A DNA stretch of 64,000 nucleotides from JBBRYK01 sp038237665 (GCA_038237665.1 JBBRYK010000004.1:8644-72643), one strand, 5' to 3'; positions 26,398-35,394 are shown, counted from the stretch's first letter. Notes: generated from the sequence alone by a model not told the origin. Program-made: numbers and translations.

Positions 26398-26416
26398 AGC
26401 TACAACGAATGTAGCT
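26398..26416. promoter_or_regulatory. Inverted repeat in the lon promoter region
   Basis: AGCTACAACGAATGTAGCT has 7-bp arms (AGCTACA/TGTAGCT) around a 5-base centre. It lies 26 bases upstream of the lon start, where it would overlap a promoter. It does not match the HspR (HAIR) consensus, and I do not recognise the cognate regulator. Confidence 0.5.
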
Positions 26417-26467
26417 GCTCGGATCTTCCTCGCGTCGTGCGGAACGCATCACGCATCCGTGACCAGC

Positions 26468-26503
26468 TGCCTGGCACCGTGCCTGGCACCGTGCCTGGCA
26501 CCG
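26468..26503. repeat. Three tandem 12-bp units between FAD oxidoreductase and lon
   Basis: TGCCTGGCACCG is repeated exactly three times head to tail. Each unit contains a near-palindrome (GTGCCTGGCAC across the junctions). It lies in the 152-base gap downstream of the FAD oxidoreductase and upstream of lon. It could be a multi-site regulator target or a structured 3' end; the rest of the gap holds the lon inverted repeat. Confidence 0.8.
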
Positions 26504-26524
26504 GGCCCTCCCGAGCAGGCGTGA

Positions 26525-27715
26525 TTAGCTGAGGCTCGGGGGCGGCGCGTGCGCCTTGATCGCGTCCTTGAGCGCCTGCTCGGTCGAGTCCTCCTGGCCG
26601 ATGGAGAGGGCCGCGACCAGTCGCCCCTCCGCGAGGTACAGGCCGACCGCCTTGCGGTCCGATAGCGACCCGTGCAACTCGAAGGCGTCGAAGCCCTCGA
26701 GGTCGCCGAAGACCTTGAGCGAGAAGCCGAAGACCTCCGTGAAGAAGCTCGAGACGATGTCGTAGCCGCCCTCGGCGCCGGCGAGCACCTTGCCGACCTC
26801 GGTGCCCTGGTAGTTCGCGTTCGACCAGTGCTCGATCCGGCGACGGCGGCCGAAGATCGGGTCCGGAAAGTTGGCGATGTCGCCGGCGGCGTACACGTCC
26901 TCGGCGCTCGTCTGGTAGCGCTCGTCGACGACCACCCCGTTGCCGGTGTCGATCTCGCTGCCCTCGAGCAGGTCGAGCGCGGGCAGCACCCCGATCCCGA
27001 CGACGGCCAGGTCGGCGTCGATGCTCAGGCCGGCGCGCGTCTCCGCTCCCATCAGCCGATCGCCGCCCCGGAACTCCGTGACCTCGTCGCCGTAGATGAC
27101 GTCGACACCCTCGGCGCGGTAGATGCGGTCGAGCTCAGCGGACAGCTCATCCGAGCGCAGCGCATCGAAGAGGCCGCCGCCGCGGTGGAGGAGCGTGACC
27201 GCGACACCCTTGGTCCGCAGCGACGCCGCAACCTCGCAGGCGATGAAGCTGCCCCCGACCACGAGCGCGCGCTGGACGGACCCGCCCTCGGCGGCCCCGC
27301 GAATACGAGTCGAATCGTCGAGAAAACGGAGCGTCCTCACACCTTCGAGATCGGCGCCGGGGACAACCGGCCGCCGGGGTCGCGCCCCGGTGGCGAGGAG
27401 CAGCTTGCGGTAGCCGTGCCGCTCGCCGCTCTGAAGCCCGATCTCGTGCGTATCGGGATCGACACGCACGATCGGCGTCTCGAGGTGGACGGCGACGCCC
27501 TGCTCGTCGTAGTAGGAGGACGGCTCGACGTACGTGTCCTCCTGTTCGATCTCGCCGCGGAGGTAGCGCTTGGACAGCGGCGGACGGTGGTAGGGGACGA
27601 ACCGGTCGCCCGAGAAGAGCGCGACGGAGCCCTGACCGCCCGCCTCACGGTACGCGCGAACGGCGCGTGCCGTGGTCAGCCCTCCGCCGACGATGACGAG
27701 ATCGTAGTCAGCCAC
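26525..27715 (-). CDS. NAD(P)/FAD-dependent oxidoreductase, ferredoxin-reductase type
   Basis: The 396-residue protein has two dinucleotide-binding folds: IVGGGLTTARAVRAYREAG at the N-terminus for FAD and ALVVGGSFIACEVAASL for NAD(P)H. The C-terminal FAD signature is VYAAGDIANFPDP. The segment PYHRPPLSKRYLRGEIEQE is typical of rubredoxin/ferredoxin-reductase and apoptosis-inducing-factor-like proteins. Its electron acceptor is not encoded nearby. It lies 29 bases after sodA on the same strand, so the pair may be one oxidative-stress transcript that continues toward lon. Confidence 0.88.
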   Translation of the reverse strand: MADYDLVIVGGGLTTARAVRAYREAGGQGSVALFSGDRFVPYHRPPLSKRYLRGEIEQEDTYVEPSSYYDEQGVAVHLETPIVRVDPDTHEIGLQSGERHGYRKLLLATGARPRRPVVPGADLEGVRTLRFLDDSTRIRGAAEGGSVQRALVVGGSFIACEVAASLRTKGVAVTLLHRGGGLFDALRSDELSAELDRIYRAEGVDVIYGDEVTEFRGGDRLMGAETRAGLSIDADLAVVGIGVLPALDLLEGSEIDTGNGVVVDERYQTSAEDVYAAGDIANFPDPIFGRRRRIEHWSNANYQGTEVGKVLAGAEGGYDIVSSFFTEVFGFSLKVFGDLEGFDAFELHGSLSDRKAVGLYLAEGRLVAALSIGQEDSTEQALKDAIKAHAPPPSLS

Positions 27716-27744
27716 TCAAGGGGAGAAACGAGCGGGCAAGGGGT

Positions 27745-28356
27745 CTAGCTTCCCACCGCCTGCTCGTAGCGCCGGCCGACCTCCTCCCAGTTGACGACGT
27801 TCCACCACGCCGCCAGGTAGTCGGGACGGCGGTTCTGGTACTTGAGGTAGTACGCGTGCTCCCAGACGTCGATGCCGAGCAGGGGCGTGTCGGCGTCGGA
27901 GATCGGCGAGTCCTGATTTGCGGTCGACCTGACCGCGAGCCCGGTCCCATCGTGCAGGAACCAGGTCCAGCCGCTGCCGAAACGCTTCACGCCGGCGTCG
28001 TTGACGGCCTCCTTGAGCGCGTCGAGACCGCCGAACGTGTCGTCGATCGCAGCGGCCAGCGGCCCCTGCGGCTCGCCGCCGCCGTTCGGGCTCATGATCT
28101 CCCAGAAGAGCGTGTGGTTCGCATGGCCGCCGGCGTTGTTGCGGACGGCCGCGCGCTTCTCCTCGGGGATGATTTCGAGAACGGCGAGGACCTGCTCGAC
28201 GGGATGGTCGGCCCACTCGGTGCCCTCGAGCGCCTTGTTCGCGTTGTCGACGTAGGCCTGGTGGTGCTTGTCGTGGTGGACACGCATCGTCTGTTCGTCG
28301 ATGTGCGGTTCCAGCGCGGCGTAGTCGTACGGCAGTGGCGGGACCTCGAACGGCAT
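27745..28356 (-). CDS. sodA: Superoxide dismutase, Fe/Mn type
   Basis: The 203-residue enzyme starts at ATG 28356 with AAGGAG six bases upstream. The metal-binding segments are all present: MRVHHDKHHQAYV (first His), GGHANHTLFW (second His) and DVWEHAYYLKYQNRRPDYL (Asp and last His). The GPLAAAIDDTFGGLDALK region is typical of the Mn/cambialistic group, but the metal cannot be assigned. It converts superoxide to hydrogen peroxide in the cytoplasm. It is divergent to lutA with a 66-base shared promoter region. Confidence 0.95.
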   Translation of the reverse strand: MPFEVPPLPYDYAALEPHIDEQTMRVHHDKHHQAYVDNANKALEGTEWADHPVEQVLAVLEIIPEEKRAAVRNNAGGHANHTLFWEIMSPNGGGEPQGPLAAAIDDTFGGLDALKEAVNDAGVKRFGSGWTWFLHDGTGLAVRSTANQDSPISDADTPLLGIDVWEHAYYLKYQNRRPDYLAAWWNVVNWEEVGRRYEQAVGS

Positions 28357-28422
28357 CGTGTCTCCTTCCTCAGGGTCTCGGCCGATTCTTTCAGCTGGCG
28401 CGCTTCTTGGTAGGTTCGCCCG

Positions 28423-29115
28423 ATGGCCGAGCGCGTCCAGCTCTTCGCGACCTGCCTTGGCGACCTCATCTTTCCGGACGCTGTCGCCGACGCGGAGGCA
28501 CTGCTTCGCGGCGCGGGTTTCGAGGTCGAGATCCCCCGCCGGCAGGTCTGCTGCGGCCAGCCCGCCTTCAACAGCGGCCACCACGCGGCGGCCCGCCGGG
28601 TTGCACGCACGTTCGTGCGCGCGTTCACGCGCGATGCGCCGATCGTGTGTCCGTCGGGCTCCTGCACGACGATGGCGTCGCATTACCTCCCGGAGCTCGT
28701 TGGCTGCGAGCCGTTCGACGTCTGGGAGCTGTCGGCCTTTCTGGACGCGCGCGGCGCCGCGCCGCCGCCTTTGAACGAAGGACGCGTCGTCTCCTACCAC
28801 GACTCCTGCCACATGCTCCGCGAGCTCCGGATCTCCGAGGCGCCGCGCCGGCTGCTCGAGCACTCGGGTGCGATCGTGCGCCCGCTGGAACGTCCGGACC
28901 TCTGCTGCGGCTTCGGCGGGACGTTCTCCGTCCGACAACCGGAGCTCTCCGTGGCGATGGCGGACGACAAGCTCGGCAGCGCGGGAGCCGTCGAGGCGCT
29001 AGTCAGCGCGGACCCCGGTTGCCTGATGCACCTGAACGGCCGCCGCGAGCGCACCGGCGCCGGACCGCCGCTCGTCCACCTCGCCACGGCGCTCGCTCGA
29101 GGAATCGACGCGTGA
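28423..29115 (+). CDS. lutA: L-lactate utilization protein LutA, Fe-S (CCG-domain) protein
   Basis: The 230-residue protein has two cysteine-rich CCG domains: an ATCLGD start with QVCCGQPAFNSGHH, and later YHDSCHMLRELR with DLCCGFGGTFSV. These cysteines bind Fe-S clusters in the LutABC (YkgEFG) complex that oxidises L-lactate to pyruvate. Order and coupling are as expected: its stop overlaps the lutB start by four bases. The alternative glycolate-oxidase GlcF relatives are longer, so LutA is preferred. Confidence 0.9.
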   Translation: MAERVQLFATCLGDLIFPDAVADAEALLRGAGFEVEIPRRQVCCGQPAFNSGHHAAARRVARTFVRAFTRDAPIVCPSGSCTTMASHYLPELVGCEPFDVWELSAFLDARGAAPPPLNEGRVVSYHDSCHMLRELRISEAPRRLLEHSGAIVRPLERPDLCCGFGGTFSVRQPELSVAMADDKLGSAGAVEALVSADPGCLMHLNGRRERTGAGPPLVHLATALARGIDA

Positions 29116-30485
29116 CCGAGCTCAGGCAGCCGCCGGGTCGCTTCCGTGACACCGCGCGCGAGGCCCTGGGCCGCGGGCATACGCAGGAGGCCCTCGCCGC
29201 CGCAACGGCGCGGCTTCGAGACGGCCGCGTGGCCGCCTGGGAGGGGCTCGATGACGTCGAGGCCCTGCGAGAGCGCGCACACGAGATCCGGATGCGGACG
29301 ATCGACGACCTCGACCGCTACCTGGCCGAGTTCACGCAGAACGTCGAACGTCTCGGCGGCCGCGTCTTCCATGCCGTGACGGCAGAGGAGGCCAGGGGCT
29401 ACGTGGTGGACGTGTGCCGCAGGCGCGGCGCGCGCATCGTCGCGAAGTCGAAATCGATGGCCTCGGAGGAGATCGGACTGAACGAGGCGCTCGAGGCGGC
29501 GGGCGTCCGGCCGGTGGAGACAGACCTGGGCGAATACATCCTCCAGCTCGCGGGAGAGCACCCCGTGCATATCATCGCCCCGGCGATCGAAAAGACGGCC
29601 CTGGAGGTTTCGGAGCTCCTCTCGAGCGTTGAGGGCAGGCCGGTCCCGGTGGAGCTCGAGGCGCTGACGCAGGCCGCCCGCGGCCAGCTTCGAGAGGTCT
29701 TCCAGACCGCCGACGTCGGTGTCACAGGCGCGAACTTCGGCGTCGTGGAGACCGGCTCGATCTGCCTCGTCACCAATGAAGGCAACGGCCGGCTCGTCAG
29801 CGCCCTGCCCCCCGTCCATATCGCGATCATCGGCATGGAGCGGCTGGTGCCAACGCTGGCCGACCTGGCCCCGCTCCTCAAGCTGCTCGCCCGCAGCGCC
29901 ACGGGCCAGAAGCTCTCGACGTACACGACGCTGATCACCGGGCCACGCCGCGAGGGCGAGGAGGACGGCCCCGACGAGCTTCATGTTGTCATTCTAGACA
30001 ACGGTAGGACCAACCTTAGACGCGGCCGCTACAAGGAAATGCTCGCGTGCATCCGCTGCGGCGCCTGCCTGAACGTCTGCCCGGTGTACCGCCGTGGTGG
30101 GGGCGGCGCGTACGGCCCGGTGTACTCGGGCCCGATGGGGGCGGTGCTCGCACCGCTCCTCGTCGGCCTCGAGCATGCCAAGGCGCTTCCGCACGCCTCC
30201 TCTCTCTGCGGTGCCTGCACCGAGGCCTGCCCGGTGAAGATCCCGCTTCACGAGCTGCTGCTCGACCTGCGGCGAGATCTGGTCGCCGAAGGCGTCGCCT
30301 CGCCCTTCGAGCGGCTCGCGTTCACGCTCTGGTCAATCGCGTGGAGCTCGCCCCTCGGCTACCGCCTCTCGACTCGTGTCGCTCGGCTCGGTCAGCCGTT
30401 CGGAGGCCTGATCGGGCCAGGCCGCGCGTGGGCAGCCGGACGCGCCCTACCGAAACTCCGCCCGCGCTTCCGCGACCGGCGATGA
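29112..30485 (+). CDS. lutB: L-lactate utilization protein LutB, ferredoxin-type Fe-S protein
   Basis: The 457-residue protein starts at GTG 29112. The N-terminal LUD domain runs to about residue 290 (SMASEEIGLNEALEAAG, GVTGANFGVVETGSICLVTN). Two ferredoxin-type [4Fe-4S] motifs follow (CIRCGACLNVCPVYR and CGACTEACPVKIP), then a C-terminal DUF3390-like tail ending RFRDRR. It is the electron-transferring subunit of the lactate dehydrogenase complex. It overlaps lutA and lutC by four bases each, so the three are translated as a unit. Length and motifs are normal. Confidence 0.92.
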   Translation: MTELRQPPGRFRDTAREALGRGHTQEALAAATARLRDGRVAAWEGLDDVEALRERAHEIRMRTIDDLDRYLAEFTQNVERLGGRVFHAVTAEEARGYVVDVCRRRGARIVAKSKSMASEEIGLNEALEAAGVRPVETDLGEYILQLAGEHPVHIIAPAIEKTALEVSELLSSVEGRPVPVELEALTQAARGQLREVFQTADVGVTGANFGVVETGSICLVTNEGNGRLVSALPPVHIAIIGMERLVPTLADLAPLLKLLARSATGQKLSTYTTLITGPRREGEEDGPDELHVVILDNGRTNLRRGRYKEMLACIRCGACLNVCPVYRRGGGGAYGPVYSGPMGAVLAPLLVGLEHAKALPHASSLCGACTEACPVKIPLHELLLDLRRDLVAEGVASPFERLAFTLWSIAWSSPLGYRLSTRVARLGQPFGGLIGPGRAWAAGRALPKLRPRFRDRR

Positions 30486-30853
30486 GCCTCGTCGACCAGT
30501 TCGCCGAGAACGCGGAGACGGCGGGGTTCAGGGTGCACCGCCGGGAGGCGCCCCAGCTCGAGGGCGCAGGCGTCTCCCGGGCGATCTACGGGCTCGCCGA
30601 CACCGGCAGCGTCGTCCTGGCGGCCGCGCCCGACGAGCCTCGCGCCCGGTCGCTCCTGCCGGCGGTCCACATCACGCTCCTCCGCGAGGACCTGATCCTC
30701 CCGGGGCTGGACGAGCTCTTCGCCGCCGTGGGCGGCTCGCTCCCGAGTGCGTTGGCGATCGTGACCGGCCCGAGCCGGAGCGCCGACATCGAGCAACGGC
30801 TCACGGTGGGCGTCCACGGGCCCCGCGAGGTCCACGTCGTGCTCCTTCCCTAG
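30482..30853 (+). CDS. lutC: LutC-like LUD-domain protein, shortened
   Basis: The 123-residue protein has the C-terminal LUD signature GLADTGSVVLAAAPDEPRAR, then SLLPAVHITLLRED and AIVTGPSRSADIEQRLTVGV with HGPREVHVVLL. Family members are usually above 200 residues. Here the N-terminal helix (SLVDQFAENAETAGFRVHRR) runs almost straight into the C-terminal half, so about 60-100 central residues are absent while the frame stays open. It may be a naturally compact form or a subunit crippled by deletion. It is coupled to lutB by ATGA and followed after nine bases by dinB. Confidence 0.82.
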   Translation: MSLVDQFAENAETAGFRVHRREAPQLEGAGVSRAIYGLADTGSVVLAAAPDEPRARSLLPAVHITLLREDLILPGLDELFAAVGGSLPSALAIVTGPSRSADIEQRLTVGVHGPREVHVVLLP

Positions 30854-30862
30854 GGTGCTCGA

Positions 30863-31915
30863 GTGATCCTCGCGCACCTCGACCTCGATGCCTTCTTCGC
30901 TGCCGTCGAGGAGCTCGAGGCGCCTGCGCTCGCCTCGAAGCCGCTCATCGTCGGCGGCGATCCGCACGGCCGCGGGGTCGTCGCAACTGCCAACTACCAC
31001 GCGCGCCGATTCGGGATCCACTCGGCGATGAGCTGCGCGGAGGCGCTTCGGCGCTGCCCCAAGGCCGTTTTCGTCCGTCCGCGCCACTCGCTCTACCGCG
31101 AGTACTCGCGCGCGGTCTGGACCGCGGCGCGAGAGGTGGTCCCGACGGTGGAGCGGACGGGGCTGGACGAGGGGTACCTCGACCTCGCGGAGGTGGCGCG
31201 CGACTTCCTCGACGCACGGAGGCACGGTGAGGCGATTCAGGCGGCCGTTCGAGCCACCACCAGCCTGACCTGCTCGCTTGGGATCGCGAGCTGCAAGGTC
31301 GTGGCCAAGGTGGCCAGCGACCGGCGCAAGCCGGGTGGGCTCGTGGTCGTTCCGCCGGGGCGAGAGGCCGAGTTCCTGGCTCCGTTCGAGATCCGGCTGC
31401 TCCCGGGCGTCGGCCCGAGCGCGCAAGAACGGCTCGCCCGGGCCGGCGTCACGACGATCGGCGACCTCGCCGCACTCTCGGACGCCAATCTCGCCGGCGT
31501 CCTCTCCGGCAGGGTCGGCCGCGTACTCCGCGATCGTGCCCGCGGGCACGATCCGCGGCCCCTGGAGCTCTCGGCCGAGCGAATCTCGATCAGCCAGGAG
31601 GAGACCTTCGAGCGCGACATCTCCGACCGGGAGCAGCTGCACGCCGAGCTGCAGCGCATGGCGGCACGCCTGGCCGAGCTGCTCGCCGAGAAGGGTCAGT
31701 CGGCCCGGACGGTGACGACGAAGGTCCGCTACCCCGACTTCTCGATCAGGAGCAGGTCGCGCACGCTTCTCGCCGGAGTCGACGACGCGGCGACGATCGG
31801 CGACACGGCCTGCGCGCTCCTCGACCGCGCCCTCCGGGACCGGCCGGGCGCACTACGCCTCGTCGGCGTCGGCGTTTCGAATCTGGCGGGGTACCGCCAG
31901 CTTGCGCTGACGTAG
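30863..31915 (+). CDS. dinB: DNA polymerase IV-like Y-family polymerase
   Basis: The 350-residue polymerase has the first catalytic Asp in HLDLDAFFAAVE, the steric region ATANYHARRFGI, and catalytic Asp/Glu in TGLDEGYLDL (SxDEAYLD in most relatives). The thumb HhH segment LPGVGPSAQERLARAG and a little-finger domain to the C-terminus are present. No beta-clamp motif is obvious at the very end (YRQLALT). It performs error-prone bypass of damaged bases. It lies nine bases after lutC, so it may share that transcript despite an unrelated role. No LexA box is seen. Confidence 0.9.
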   Translation: MILAHLDLDAFFAAVEELEAPALASKPLIVGGDPHGRGVVATANYHARRFGIHSAMSCAEALRRCPKAVFVRPRHSLYREYSRAVWTAAREVVPTVERTGLDEGYLDLAEVARDFLDARRHGEAIQAAVRATTSLTCSLGIASCKVVAKVASDRRKPGGLVVVPPGREAEFLAPFEIRLLPGVGPSAQERLARAGVTTIGDLAALSDANLAGVLSGRVGRVLRDRARGHDPRPLELSAERISISQEETFERDISDREQLHAELQRMAARLAELLAEKGQSARTVTTKVRYPDFSIRSRSRTLLAGVDDAATIGDTACALLDRALRDRPGALRLVGVGVSNLAGYRQLALT

Positions 31916-31918
31916 CTG

Positions 31919-33898
31919 TTAGCGAAGCCGCCGAAGCGCGGCGGAAGCGCGCTTGACGAGCTCGTCCAGGGCGATCATGCGCGCGCCGTCCAGGTGGTAC
32001 GGCTCGTCGTCGGGCGGGCGAATCGAAACCCAGCCCTTGATCCCCTGGAGCGGGGCGACGGCCTCCTTGTTCTTGCGAGCGGCCTCCTCGCCGGCGTGGG
32101 CGATGCACCGAGCCCGGCGCGTTCGGTCGTCGTGCAGCCAGAAGCTCGCCTCGGGCACCTCGAGCATGTGCACTGCTGCCTCGACGGTCTCGCGGGCCAC
32201 GACATCCTCGGACTCGGCGGACAGGAGCGCGTCGGAGAACTCGAGCAGCGCGTTCGCCCGCTTGACCTCGCGCAGCTGACGCTCGTACATCCGGGCCTTC
32301 TCGAGTGAGACCGACGCATGGCCGGCGAGGACTTCGAGCAGGCGGACGTCGTCCTCGTCGAACTGACCCGTGCCGAGCTGCGAGATCACGAGCACGCCGA
32401 TGGCGCGCGACCCGGACATGAAGGGCACCGCCATCAGCGACTCCGCGATCTCCTCGGTGTCCGGGATCTTGATCGCGAACGCGCACTCCTGCCCGTTCGC
32501 CACCAGCTGCGAGCGGCCCGTCTCGGCCGCGCGGCCGGTGACGCCCTGGCCGACCTCGCACCGGAGCCGCTCCACGCCCTTCCTACAGTCCTCGCAGTCG
32601 TCGCCGCGAAACGCGATCGGAACGAGGTCGTCGCCCTCCCGGAGGTAGACGCGGCAGTTGTGGTAATCGACGAGGACGCGAAGCTCGTTGGCGATCGCCA
32701 TCCCGATCTCGTTGACGTCGTTCAACCGGTTGAGCTTCCCGGCGAGGCTCTGAAGCATCTTCAGGTGGGCGATCGACCGCACGTCACGGCCTTCGCCCGA
32801 GTCCTCGGGCCGCTCGACCTGGGCGGCGTCGTCGAACTGGACGACCTGGTTCTTTCCGCGTGCCTTGGCGGTGAGCATGGCCGCGTCGGCACAGGCGACC
32901 AGCGCCCGGGGGTTGGTTGCGTCCTTCGGGCCCTGCGCGATCCCGATCGAAACCGTCACCCGGCCCGCCGGGTCGTGCTCCAGCGTCGCGAGGCGCTCCC
33001 TGAGGCGGTCGGCGAGCCCGACGGCGTCTTCGACGCCGCAGGACGGCATGATCACCGCGAACTCCTCACCGCCGAGCCGGCAGACCACGTCGGACGTTCG
33101 GACCGTGGCGGACGTCATCTCGGCCAGCGCAACGAGCAACTGGTCGCCGACGCCGTGGCCGTGCACGTCGTTCGTTCGCTTGAAGTCGTCGATGTCCATG
33201 ACGAGGAGCGAGATCACGTCGCGCGAACGGCTTGCGCGGTTGAGCTCGGCGCGAAGGCGGTCGTGGAAATAGCGGTGGTTGAAAAGGCCCGTGAGCGAGT
33301 CGGTCTGTGCCTGATGCTCGAGGTGGGCTCGGATCTGGGCGTTGTCCAGTGCGAGCGCAGCGGCGTCGCCGAACGACTTCGCGAGCTCGAATTCGTCGTC
33401 GACGAAGCGGGCATCCTCGCCCAGCCGGTAGATGTTCAGCGTCCCCTTCAGCTGGCCGCGCGCGACCAGCGGGACGGCGATCAGCGCTTCGGGATCGGGC
33501 GGTGTCCCGGGGACGAAGTGCACGCGCGGATCGAGGTGCGCCGCGTTCGTCATCACTGCCTCGCGGTGCTCCGCGGCCCACCCGGTCAGGCCCTGGCCGT
33601 AGAGCGGCCGCGTGCGAAAGATCTCCTCCAGCCAGTCGCTGCGGCCGAGCACGGCGAAGAGCTCGCGACGGTTCTCGTCGGCCTGGTAGATCGTCAGAGC
33701 GTCGTAGGGCACGAGCTCGCCGAGCGTGTCGGCGACCCGGTCGAGGACGCGCTCGAGGCTCGTTTCGGAGAGGACCTCGTGGAAGACTTCGGCAAGTCGG
33801 CGGTAGGACGCGATGAGGGCATCGCGGCGTGCGTCGGCCGCCTCCACGAACGGAGGCCGGCGCAGCGGGATTGCAGCCTCTGAGGCACGGCGAATCAT
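31919..33898 (-). CDS. Diguanylate cyclase with GAF-GGDEF-GAF-GAF architecture
   Basis: This 659-residue soluble signalling protein opens with a GAF domain (about 35-190). A GGDEF domain follows with the active-site RLGGEEFAVIMP (276-280) and an intact I-site RxxD at 267-270, so it should make c-di-GMP with product inhibition. A second GAF (about 375-535) contains a cysteine-rich loop, DDCEDCRKGVERLRC, that could bind a metal or sense redox. A third, weaker GAF-like domain (about 545-640) ends the protein. Ligands are unknown. It is single, convergent with dinB. Confidence 0.88.
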   Translation of the reverse strand: MIRRASEAAIPLRRPPFVEAADARRDALIASYRRLAEVFHEVLSETSLERVLDRVADTLGELVPYDALTIYQADENRRELFAVLGRSDWLEEIFRTRPLYGQGLTGWAAEHREAVMTNAAHLDPRVHFVPGTPPDPEALIAVPLVARGQLKGTLNIYRLGEDARFVDDEFELAKSFGDAAALALDNAQIRAHLEHQAQTDSLTGLFNHRYFHDRLRAELNRASRSRDVISLLVMDIDDFKRTNDVHGHGVGDQLLVALAEMTSATVRTSDVVCRLGGEEFAVIMPSCGVEDAVGLADRLRERLATLEHDPAGRVTVSIGIAQGPKDATNPRALVACADAAMLTAKARGKNQVVQFDDAAQVERPEDSGEGRDVRSIAHLKMLQSLAGKLNRLNDVNEIGMAIANELRVLVDYHNCRVYLREGDDLVPIAFRGDDCEDCRKGVERLRCEVGQGVTGRAAETGRSQLVANGQECAFAIKIPDTEEIAESLMAVPFMSGSRAIGVLVISQLGTGQFDEDDVRLLEVLAGHASVSLEKARMYERQLREVKRANALLEFSDALLSAESEDVVARETVEAAVHMLEVPEASFWLHDDRTRRARCIAHAGEEAARKNKEAVAPLQGIKGWVSIRPPDDEPYHLDGARMIALDELVKRASAALRRLR

Positions 33899-34048
33899 CG
33901 GTTCTCCAGCGCTATCGGCATCGGGCCGAACCCGCTTGAATCAGATGTTCCCGTCGGACTTAGAGCGGTTGCTCCTCGCCTTCCCAGTAGTCCAGGCGGT
34001 CGAGCCTCGTGATCAGGCCGAGGCCGCGGAAGTAGATCTAGTGCGCGA

Positions 34049-34777
34049 TCACCGAAACAGCGAGCGTTCGCGGGGCATGACGAGGTCGCGGGCGGTCCCT
34101 GCTCCCGCGAGGTCGAGCCCGCGCACCACCGCTACGGGCACGCCGTCGGTCTTCCCCCGGACGAGCTCGCCGGCGGAAGCGATCTCGTCGGCGACGGCGA
34201 TCTCGGTCGAGCGCAGGTCGTAGCCGTTGCGGTCGCGGGTGCCGCGCAGATCGCGGAGCGTCTCGATCCCGGCCGCACCGATGGCGACGTCGGTCGTCCC
34301 GTTCCGGAAGGGCCGGCCGAAGGAGTCGCTGACGACGACGCCGACGGTCCGGCCTGTGAGCTCGCCGAGGCGGTCACGAAGGCGAGCGGCCGACGCATCG
34401 GGGTCGACCGGAAGCAGAACGAGGGCATCGCGCTCGGGCGCATTGGAGGCATCGACGCCCGCGGAAGCGCAGACGAACCCGTGCGAGGTCTCGGCAATGA
34501 GCAGCGGCCGCCTGGCGCGGACGATGCGGACCGTTTCGCGGAGGATCACCTCGACCTGGCGCGCGTCGTGGTCGGCGGCCAGGGCCGTCGCGCGCCGCGA
34601 GGGCTCCACCTCCGCCAGCCGGACCACCCTCCCCTCCGCCTTCGACACCACCTTTTGCGCGACGACGACGACATCGCCGTTCTCCAGCTCGACGCGCGCG
34701 GCGATCAGCGCCGCGAGGTCGTCACCCTCAGCGATCTCGGGCAGGCCCTCGACGGGAAGGATGCGAAGCTCGGTCAC
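34049..34777 (-). CDS. cofE: Coenzyme F420-0:L-glutamate ligase
   Basis: The 242-residue enzyme carries the CofE signatures GDVVVVAQKVVSKAEGRVV, ETSHGFVCASAGVDASNAP, VVVSDSFGRPFRNGTTDVAI and RGTRDRNGYDLRSTEIAVAD. These form the Mn/GTP site that adds glutamates to F420-0. It is the single-domain form, without the FMN-reductase domain of mycobacterial FbiB. It is last in the operon cofC-cofD-npdG-cofE and overlaps npdG by four bases. After it, 150 bases (33899-34048) hold no convincing gene. Confidence 0.93.
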   Translation of the reverse strand: MTELRILPVEGLPEIAEGDDLAALIAARVELENGDVVVVAQKVVSKAEGRVVRLAEVEPSRRATALAADHDARQVEVILRETVRIVRARRPLLIAETSHGFVCASAGVDASNAPERDALVLLPVDPDASAARLRDRLGELTGRTVGVVVSDSFGRPFRNGTTDVAIGAAGIETLRDLRGTRDRNGYDLRSTEIAVADEIASAGELVRGKTDGVPVAVVRGLDLAGAGTARDLVMPRERSLFR

Positions 34778-35394
34778 TCCAGTTCGGTGACTCGGATGCC
34801 GGCATGCGTCTTGTAGCGACGGTTGATGTTGACGATGACGGCCGTCAGCCCTTCGAGCGAACGCGCGCTCCCGAGTGGACCAGCATCGACGGCGCGGCCG
34901 CTGACCAGGCCCTCGGCGAGGTCGAGAACCAGCGCCTTCGCATCGGGATCGTCGCCGGAGATGAGCGCGTCCTGGTCCGGCGGCTCGGCGGCGGCGAGAT
35001 TCTGAGCGGCGAGGGAGTGCAGCCCGGCGACGACAGGCCCCGAGACGATCCCGGCCACGCGCTCGGCAAGCGAAAGCTCGTCAGGGCCCGGATAGACGCC
35101 CTCGCTCGAAAAGCGCAGCTCGCTGGCCACGCTCAGTACCGGAATGTCGCCGAGCGCGGCCGCAAGCTGGCGGGCGGTGTCGAGGACGGCGTCGGCGTTG
35201 ACGGCCAGCACGGCCAGGTCGGCCTCCGCGACCGCATCTTCGTTCGCGGCGCCTTTGACCCCGAGCTCCTCCGCCCTTTCGCGCGCCCGCTCGGCGCTCC
35301 TCGAGCCAATGGTGACCTCATGGCCGGCCTCGCGGAGCCGCACAGCGAGCGCTCTCCCGAACGGCCCGGTGCCGCCGATGATTCCAACCTTCAA
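34774..35394 (-). CDS. npdG: NADPH:F420 oxidoreductase
   Basis: The 206-residue protein starts at TTG 35394, overlapping the cofD stop as TTGA. The NADP-binding N-terminus IIGGTGPFGRALAVRL with GSRS at the end of the second strand matches Fno/NpdG proteins. The F420-side residues appear in VASELRFSSEGVYPGPDELS and the C-terminal TAVIVNINRRYKTHAGIRVT. It transfers hydride between NADPH and F420. Its position inside the F420 biosynthesis operon lets the cell make and reduce the cofactor together. Confidence 0.92.
   Translation of the reverse strand: MKVGIIGGTGPFGRALAVRLREAGHEVTIGSRSAERARERAEELGVKGAANEDAVAEADLAVLAVNADAVLDTARQLAAALGDIPVLSVASELRFSSEGVYPGPDELSLAERVAGIVSGPVVAGLHSLAAQNLAAAEPPDQDALISGDDPDAKALVLDLAEGLVSGRAVDAGPLGSARSLEGLTAVIVNINRRYKTHAGIRVTELE

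Noticed and set aside
33899..34048. Short coding-like stretch on the minus strand after cofE (LGLITRLDRLDYWEGEEQPL)
   Set aside because: About 25 codons without a usable start, directly after a TAG. It could be a gene remnant, but nothing supports expression.
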